Part shown: piece after piece, positions 1 through 4,215 of the stretch
Layout of the letters: each line of letters opens with the position of its first letter
How positions within the stretch are numbered: position 1 is the stretch's first letter
Source of the DNA: Planctomycetaceae bacterium
Lineage (GTDB): Bacteria > Planctomycetota > Planctomycetia > Pirellulales > Thermoguttaceae
NCBI GenBank assembly: GCA_031282385.1
Contig: JAITDV010000595.1
Coordinates: forward strand, 1-7,059
Length of the DNA: 7,059 nucleotides
Direction: 5' to 3'
Notes under the pieces: generated by a model
The model's input: the letters and a program-made list of their open reading frames with translations, nothing else
Told to the model about the DNA's origin: nothing
Database searches by the model: none
Translations under genes and position numbers: made by a program

Positions 1-31
1 AATTTATTGGTCTTGGGTAACAGAATAGTTG

Positions 32-65
32 ACGATAAGAAACACACGGCTGAATAGATACGATT
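32..65. repeat. Diverged direct repeat, copy 1 (partner at 623-656)
   Basis: This 34-bp segment matches 623-656 at 28 of 34 positions in the same orientation. The best-conserved part is CTGAATA(G/A)ATACGATT, with 15 of 16 bases identical. On the minus strand both copies sit inside frames that begin ATG TTA and read on to N-R-I-Y-S. The copy-1 frame starts at 83 and is still open at the left window edge (27 codons visible); the copy-2 frame stops after 14 codons. This may be a scattered intergenic repeat or the remains of a duplicated gene end. The alignment was made by eye. Confidence 0.5.
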
Positions 66-194
66 TTCATTTTTGACTAACATAATTATTGTTACAATAA
101 TGCATCAAAAAAATAGTAATTTGACAAACATTTCACACTCAAATTTATAGTGTTATAGTGTTAAACGCCATTTTGCAAAAGTTCAGATACAATA

Positions 195-305
195 TCAAAA
201 CCCGTTTGAACTCCCTACCTTTCAGGGTTTGAGTCATAGTGTATTCTTTCGTAGGGCGTTGTCCTACGCTATTGATTCAAGGCTTTCAGCCTTAATTCAA
301 AAAAA
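195..305. repeat. Cluster of three palindromes (intergenic REP-like block)
   Basis: Three stem-loops follow each other within about 100 bp. AAACCC at 198-203 pairs with GGGTTT at 225-230. CGTAGG at 250-255 pairs with CCTACG at 263-268 across a 7-nt loop. AAGGCT at 279-284 pairs with AGCCTT at 288-293 across a 3-nt loop, and an A-run follows. The motif CTTTCAGGG at 219-227 recurs in the hairpin downstream of the Sel1 gene (6726-6734). Such blocks resemble the palindromic intergenic repeats found in many copies in some bacterial genomes. The + strand also reads open through the block, which is common for such repeats and is not taken as a gene. Confidence 0.55.
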
Positions 306-583
306 CAACACAAAAAAATTTCTACTGAAATATTACAAATTTTTATAATTCTATTAAAAATAGTTTTTAGAAGCTGGCTTAAATTGATCTTGCTTTGGAT
401 TTCTGAAAAAACTATAATCCGATTCTTGTTTCTTTGGGCTTGCTGTGATATTCCAATTTGTGGGATTGGTTACAATGTTGAGGTAATTTATCGGCAGAAT
501 TACAACTCCTTAAAATTGTGATTGCTTGTAATATTTCAGTGGAATGCTTTTTGTGCTGTTTTTTGAACTAAGGCTGAAAGCCT
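280..583. repeat. Long-range inverted repeat with 25-bp arms (280-304 and 559-583)
   Basis: The left arm (280-304) and the reverse complement of the right arm (559-583) match at 24 of 25 bases. They share AGGCTTTCAGCCTTA, followed by TTCAAAAAA. Each arm also contains its own short hairpin. The arms enclose about 250 bp of AT-rich DNA containing a small minus-strand open frame (354-509). The arrangement could be two inverted copies of one intergenic repeat, or the ends of a small non-autonomous element. No transposase lies between them, and no target-site duplication is evident. Confidence 0.5.
354..509 (-). other. Small minus-strand open frame, possible gene remnant or small protein
   Basis: This frame is open for 51 codons between a stop at 510-512 and its own stop at 354-356. 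It has no ATG. An AAGGAG-like stretch (about 506-511 on the opposite strand) lies 5-8 nt before in-frame ATT and CTG codons; CTG at 495-497 would give a 47-residue product. The predicted peptide is hydrophilic in its second half and rich in P, K, Q, S and N, with ASPKKQESDYSFF in the middle and KPASKNYF at the end. That composition is less trivial than expected for AT-rich noise. I recognise no family. It could be the C-terminal remnant of a lost gene, a short protein with a rare start codon, or chance. Confidence 0.25.
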
Positions 584-645
584 ATTGCCGTGAATTTAAC
601 TTGAAACAAAATTAGGCATTTCACGATAAAAAACATTCCACTGAA
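535..645. repeat. 111-bp MITE-like element with 12-bp perfect terminal inverted repeats
   Basis: TTCAGTGGAATG at 535-546 is the exact reverse complement of CATTCCACTGAA at 634-645. Pairing continues imperfectly inward through T-rich and A-rich arms. The interior contains the hairpin AGGCT-GAA-AGCCT (571-583), which is also the right arm of a longer inverted repeat. The element ends 40 bp before the oxidoreductase start codon, so it lies in the probable promoter region of that gene. Size and symmetry suit a miniature inverted-repeat element or a large imperfect hairpin. No clear target-site duplication is visible. Confidence 0.45.
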
Positions 646-656
646 TAAATACGATT
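623..656. repeat. Diverged direct repeat, copy 2 (partner at 32-65)
   Basis: This is the second copy of the 34-bp repeat. It overlaps the right end of the 535-645 element and ends 29 bp before the start of the Gfo/Idh/MocA gene. Its position could make it part of that gene's leader or promoter, but no clear -35/-10 pair was found here. Confidence 0.45.
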
Positions 657-685
657 ACTTAACATATACACTTAAAATTTTAACA

Positions 686-1693
686 ATGATAAAAATAGGA
701 ATTATTGGTGCAGGGCGGCTTGGTTCTTTTCATGCTGATAAAATTGTTGCGCATGCTGATTTTGAATTGGTTGGCGTAATGGATACATTGCAATCTGCAC
801 GTGAACAATTAGCTGCAAAATATAACGTCAAAGTATTCGATAATCCCGATTCACTTCTCGATAATGTTGATGCGGTTGTGATTGCTGTGCCTACATCGTT
901 ACATTATGAACTTGGCGATTTGGCATTACGGCGTAAAAAACATTTGTTGATTGAAAAACCTCTTTGCAATAATACCGCCTGTGCCGATAAATTAGTCGAA
1001 CTTTCAAATAAAAATAATTCTATCTTGCAAGTCGGACATATTGAAGAATTTAATCCTGCGTGGCAACCCGCCCGAAAAAATATCCTTGAATTTGCAAACA
1101 ATAAGCCCGTTATAATCAACGCAACACGGACAAGCGGATACACTTTTCGTAGTACTGATGTTGGTACGTTACTTGACATGATGATACACGATATTGATCT
1201 TGTATTGTCAATTGTGCAACACAACACGGTTTCTGTTTCCGCTGTAGGATTCAATATTATCGGAGGTCAACACGAAGATATTGCAGACGCGCGAGTTCAA
1301 TTTGAAAACGGTACGGTTGCTAATTTTTTCTCATCGCGTGTTGCCGCTGCCGCAGTCAGAGAAATGCACATTACAACTGTTAGCGGAAATATTCATATTG
1401 ACTTTGCACAAAGATCATTAACGTTACAAAAAATCAACAACACCATTAAATCCGGCAAGTTCGCACCCGAAAATCTTAATCCCGAAACAATCTCAAAAAT
1501 TCAGCCTACATTCATGCAAGAATTTTTTGTTACAAATAAAATTGAAAATGAATCAGTGGACGCATTAGCGTTGGAGATTGACGATTTTGCCCTTGCAATT
1601 AAAAATGGAACTCCGCCGCGAATTACAGGCGAACGCGGATTAAACGCCGTCAAATTAGCTGAAACAATTCTCAAAACAATGCAATGTAATTGA
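686..1693 (+). CDS. Gfo/Idh/MocA-family NAD(P)-dependent oxidoreductase
   Basis: The product (335 aa) is a cytoplasmic dehydrogenase of the Gfo/Idh/MocA family, whose members oxidise or reduce a sugar or sugar-nucleotide hydroxyl with NAD(P). The N-terminus is a Rossmann fold with GAGRLG at residues 8-13. EKP follows at 90-92, the usual family motif after the fourth beta strand. The C-terminal domain begins near residue 120 (GHIEEFNPA at 117-125) and carries D164-xxx-H168 in LLDMMIHDIDL, the expected catalytic histidine. The length is normal. ATG at 686 puts the Rossmann strand right at the start, though no Shine-Dalgarno site precedes it. The MMIHDIDLVLS style recalls homologues involved in amino-sugar nucleotide metabolism, for example UDP-GlcNAc 3-dehydrogenase (GnnA-like). 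No lipid A or aminotransferase gene is visible nearby, so the substrate remains unassigned. The helicase gene starts 62 bp downstream on the same strand. Confidence 0.93.
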   Translation: MIKIGIIGAGRLGSFHADKIVAHADFELVGVMDTLQSAREQLAAKYNVKVFDNPDSLLDNVDAVVIAVPTSLHYELGDLALRRKKHLLIEKPLCNNTACADKLVELSNKNNSILQVGHIEEFNPAWQPARKNILEFANNKPVIINATRTSGYTFRSTDVGTLLDMMIHDIDLVLSIVQHNTVSVSAVGFNIIGGQHEDIADARVQFENGTVANFFSSRVAAAAVREMHITTVSGNIHIDFAQRSLTLQKINNTIKSGKFAPENLNPETISKIQPTFMQEFFVTNKIENESVDALALEIDDFALAIKNGTPPRITGERGLNAVKLAETILKTMQCN

Positions 1694-1694
1694 C

Positions 1695-1717
1695 TTGATT
1701 TGATTTGATTTGATTTG
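1695..1717. repeat. Pentanucleotide microsatellite, (TTGAT)x4 plus TTG
   Basis: Four perfect TTGAT units occupy 1695-1714 and a partial unit follows. The tract starts right after the oxidoreductase stop codon and ends about 38 bp before the helicase start codon. A 5-bp unit in an intergenic position can change length by slippage, and would then alter promoter or leader spacing rather than a reading frame. Four units is short, so variability is possible but not shown. Confidence 0.75.
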
Positions 1718-1755
1718 TTCGGTTTGGTGTTTAGAATTTTTGTTACAAAAAGTGG

Positions 1756-3648
1756 ATGTACGATATTTTGAATATGACAGAAGTTGAAGGAATTGAAAAT
1801 TTGCGATTTAGATTACCGGTTGGTTTTAATGCGGTTGGGGCTGAAGGCATGATTTCACGGCAACAGGATTTTGATATTGAAATTATTGAAGTGCCATTAT
1901 TATTGCCGGATGTTAAGGTTGCGTCATTGCCGGTTCGGCAACGGATGTCAATCGGTTCACGTAGTTGGTTTTTTGATGCACCGTCTGACGAGGTTAAACA
2001 ACCGGACAAGTCCGAACAATTTGATATTAATCAATTCAGTACTAAAGTTGATGAAGGATCAAGAATTGGCGATGAATCTGCGGGAATTGATACGGCTGGA
2101 GTTGTTTCTGGTGAAACCGGACAAGTTGTGATTTCGGATCGGAATATTTCGGAGCCGATATTTTTTTCTGATCCTGACAAAGTAACACGAATTCGTATTC
2201 CGCGCGATGCGATCAAAATAGAAGACAGATTGAATTATATTTTACAACCTCCAATCGAATCGATATTGCATCTTCCGACAGTAGAAATGCCGTTTGAACC
2301 GTTTCCATATCAACGTCAAGGAATCGCGTTTTTGTACAGTGCGGAATTTGCGATTCTTGCAGATGAAATGGGACTTGGCAAAACAATGCAAGCAATAACA
2401 ACATTGCGTTTATTATTGCGAACCGGCGAAGTACGAACGGTTCTTCTTATTTGCCCCAAACCTCTTTTAACGAATTGGAAACGAGAGTTTGCGTTGTGGG
2501 CGCCTGAAATTAACGTACAAATAATCGACGGTTCACCAGTACGCCGTAAATGGCTATGGCAACTTCCCGGCATTCCGGTTCGAATTGCAAACTATGAATT
2601 ATTGCATCGCGACAGAGAGTATTTTGATTTACCGCGAGGTTCAGGCGGTTTGCAATTTGATTTGGTAATACTTGACGAGTCACAACGGATCAAAAATCGC
2701 GGCAATGTAACTGCTCAAGCAGCACGTGCAATTCCGCGTCGGCGCAATTGGGCATTGACCGGAACACCGATAGAAAATTCGCAGGAAGATTTAGTTGGGA
2801 TATTTGAGTTTCTTGCTCCCGGTTATCTTGCCTCCGGTTTGAGACCGACCGAAGTTTGCAATATAGTAGGCGAACATATATTACGGCGTACAAAAGAAAA
2901 AGTTCTTACAGATTTACCGCCAAAGTTGGTGCATGACGCGATGTTGGAATTGACCGCCGGACAATCTGAAACATATCGAATGGCAGAAAATGATGGTGTT
3001 TTGCGTCTAACAGAATCCGGTGATTGCGTTACAATACCTCAAGTTTTCGAGTTGGTGATGCGTTTGAAACAGATTTGCAATTATGATCCGGCAACTGGTG
3101 AAAGCGCAAAACTTGAACGTTTGGAAGTAGATATTGAAGAGGTAGCTCAAAGCGGACGTAAGGCAATAATTTTTAGTCAATGGGTAGAGACGTTACTTTG
3201 GTTGCGCAGTCATTTGGAGCGTTTTGGTGTTGTTGAGTATCACGGCAATATTCCGTCGCGTCTTAGAGATGAAAAAATCAGAGAGTTTCGTGAAGACAAA
3301 AATAAACATGTGATATTGATGAGTTATGCAACAGGCAGTGTTGGTTTGAATTTGCAATTTGCCGAGTATGTATTTTTATTTGATCGTTGGTGGAATCCGG
3401 CAGTTGAAGATCAAGCAATAAACAGAGCGCATCGAATCGGTGCGGCAGGTCCTGTTACAGTAACACGGTTTATTTCTGTTGACACGGTGGAGGAGCGGAT
3501 TGATCGAGTATTGCGTGAAAAACGCGAGCTATCCGAGTTAATCTTGTCCGGCGCACGCGGATTCAATATGTCAACAGGATTAAATCAAGAAGATATTTTC
3601 GGTCTATTCAATCTAAAAATCCCGCAAAAGAAAAAACCTGCTGCATAA
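1756..3648 (+). CDS. SNF2-family (superfamily 2) DNA helicase/ATPase
   Basis: The product (630 aa) is a SNF2-type ATP-dependent DNA translocase. Residues 1 to about 175 match no domain I know and include a stretch rich in acidic and polar residues (about 75-145). The core then follows in order: Q-like motif PYQRQGIAFL (184-193), Walker A DEMGLGKT (203-210), motif II DESQ (307-310), motif III LTGTPIEN (334-341), AIIFSQW (470-476), motif V TGSVGLNL (526-533), RWWNP (544-548) and motif VI QAINRAHRIG (553-562). All catalytic elements are present. Two departures are DESQ instead of the common DEAQ/DEAH, and RIGAAG where RIGQ is usual. It is shorter than RapA/HepA and has no visible SWIM zinc finger. 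ATG at 1756 lacks a clear ribosome site; ATG at 1774 is an alternative. No methyltransferase or nuclease neighbour suggests a DISARM-like defence system. A general role in repair, transcription or chromosome handling is equally possible. Confidence 0.93.
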   Translation: MYDILNMTEVEGIENLRFRLPVGFNAVGAEGMISRQQDFDIEIIEVPLLLPDVKVASLPVRQRMSIGSRSWFFDAPSDEVKQPDKSEQFDINQFSTKVDEGSRIGDESAGIDTAGVVSGETGQVVISDRNISEPIFFSDPDKVTRIRIPRDAIKIEDRLNYILQPPIESILHLPTVEMPFEPFPYQRQGIAFLYSAEFAILADEMGLGKTMQAITTLRLLLRTGEVRTVLLICPKPLLTNWKREFALWAPEINVQIIDGSPVRRKWLWQLPGIPVRIANYELLHRDREYFDLPRGSGGLQFDLVILDESQRIKNRGNVTAQAARAIPRRRNWALTGTPIENSQEDLVGIFEFLAPGYLASGLRPTEVCNIVGEHILRRTKEKVLTDLPPKLVHDAMLELTAGQSETYRMAENDGVLRLTESGDCVTIPQVFELVMRLKQICNYDPATGESAKLERLEVDIEEVAQSGRKAIIFSQWVETLLWLRSHLERFGVVEYHGNIPSRLRDEKIREFREDKNKHVILMSYATGSVGLNLQFAEYVFLFDRWWNPAVEDQAINRAHRIGAAGPVTVTRFISVDTVEERIDRVLREKRELSELILSGARGFNMSTGLNQEDIFGLFNLKIPQKKKPAA

Positions 3649-3714
3649 GTAACTGTAACCATTCAATCGGCAGTTTACGCGAAAAAAATTTATGGCAAAC
3701 TGAAACATAACTAT

Positions 3715-3817
3715 TTGTCCCTGAAAAAGTCATTTGGCGCTATAAATTCTGGGCTTATCTGGTTGCAATTTAGAGTTATAATTTGCAATATAGTTATTGT
3801 TTTATCCGAGATTTTCC
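3715..3817. repeat. 103-bp direct repeat, copy 1 (partner at 6956-7058)
   Basis: This segment matches 6956-7058 at 102 of 103 bases in the same orientation; the only difference is C at 3739 versus T at 6980. It starts TTGTCCCTGAAAAAGTC and ends GATTTTCC, and the flanking DNA differs on the left side. It contains two imperfect copies of TTGCAATTTAGAGTTAT about 20 bp apart (3763-3779 and 3783-3798). It lies between the helicase and Sel1 genes. The two ends are not inverted repeats of each other, so it is not a simple MITE. It may be the conserved end of an insertion sequence or a dispersed intergenic repeat. A + strand frame with a TTG start runs through it, but its composition does not look like a real protein. 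Confidence 0.9.
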
Positions 3818-3882
3818 ATAAAACCTTGCAAATATTAGACCTTTTCTCTAACCTAAAAATACATCAACGCAACAAAAAAACC

Positions 3883-3999
3883 TTATTTGTAGTTCAATTT
3901 TTTATAAAAATCCATATTTTCTAAACTCTTTCTTCTAACAATTGGATTGCCTGCGACCGCGACTGAATAGTTATTTTGCGGCAAGAAAATTTGTTTCAA
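3883..3999 (-). other. Short minus-strand open frame of uncertain status
   Basis: From a TTG at 3997-3999 to a stop at 3883-3885 this frame encodes 38 residues; the upstream frame stays open for about 20 more codons. An AGGAAG stretch lies just upstream of the TTG. The middle of the peptide (NNYSVAVAGNPIVRRKSLEN) looks more protein-like than its AT-rich surroundings. I recognise no family. It may be a decayed gene fragment, a translated-looking repeat, or chance. Confidence 0.15.
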
Positions 4000-4085
4000 A
4001 AACTTCCTGACTTTTAGGCTAATTGAAATTGATGAATAATAATTGATAATATAAATTGTTTACACTTTAAATTTCGTTTACCTTC

Positions 4086-4111
4086 GCCTGTTTACCTATT
4101 GGAAAGCAGGC
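4086..4111. repeat. Hairpin upstream of the Sel1 gene
   Basis: GCCTGTTT at 4086-4093 pairs with AAA-G-CAGGC at 4103-4111, with one bulged G and a 9-nt loop. A short T-run follows (CTTTTAC), so it could act as a weak terminator for transcription entering from upstream, or it could belong to the palindromic repeats seen elsewhere in the window. It lies about 105 bp before the Sel1 start codon. Confidence 0.35.
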
Positions 4112-4215
4112 TTTTACGCCCTTGAGTCGCGCAATTTATAACACGAGCAGTATAGTAACAATCAGAGTATATCCAATTGTTTTTTGTAATCTCTAAAAAT
4201 TGAAATTTTAATATC

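Larger units (their letters stand above)
3818..4215. other. Non-coding stretch upstream of the Sel1 gene
   Basis: This AT-rich spacer separates repeat copy 1 from the Sel1 gene. It contains a weak stem (TTGCC at 3947-3951 with GGCAA at 3980-3984), a better hairpin at 4086-4111, and a minus-strand open frame at 3883-3999. The Sel1 promoter presumably lies in the last 200 bp, but several AT-rich boxes fit poorly and none can be chosen. No RNA gene was recognised. Confidence 0.6.

Noticed and set aside
121..160. TTGACA at 121-126 with TATAGT-like boxes and a TTATAGTG doublet (145-160) as a promoter
   Set aside because: The -10 matches are poor or wrongly spaced, and no gene follows within 500 bp. 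The 8-bp doublet can arise by chance in AT-rich DNA.
904..1254. Long minus-strand frame opposite the oxidoreductase gene
   Set aside because: It is a shadow of the strongly supported + strand gene and its cysteine- and serine-rich peptide has no recognisable features.
1756..3648. SNF2 gene as part of a DISARM or similar defence system
   Set aside because: No methyltransferase, nuclease or DUF1998-type partner lies in the window, and the core motifs alone do not distinguish defence SNF2 enzymes from housekeeping ones.
3671..3702. CAGTTT...AAACTG inverted repeat just after the helicase stop as a terminator
   Set aside because: The stem is only six pairs with a 20-nt loop and no T-run follows, so it is too weak to call.
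3715..3924. 69-codon + strand frame with a TTG start running through repeat copy 1
   Set aside because: It has no ribosome site, its composition is the L/I/F/K-rich pattern of AT-rich noise, and the frame leaves the repeat into unrelated DNA.
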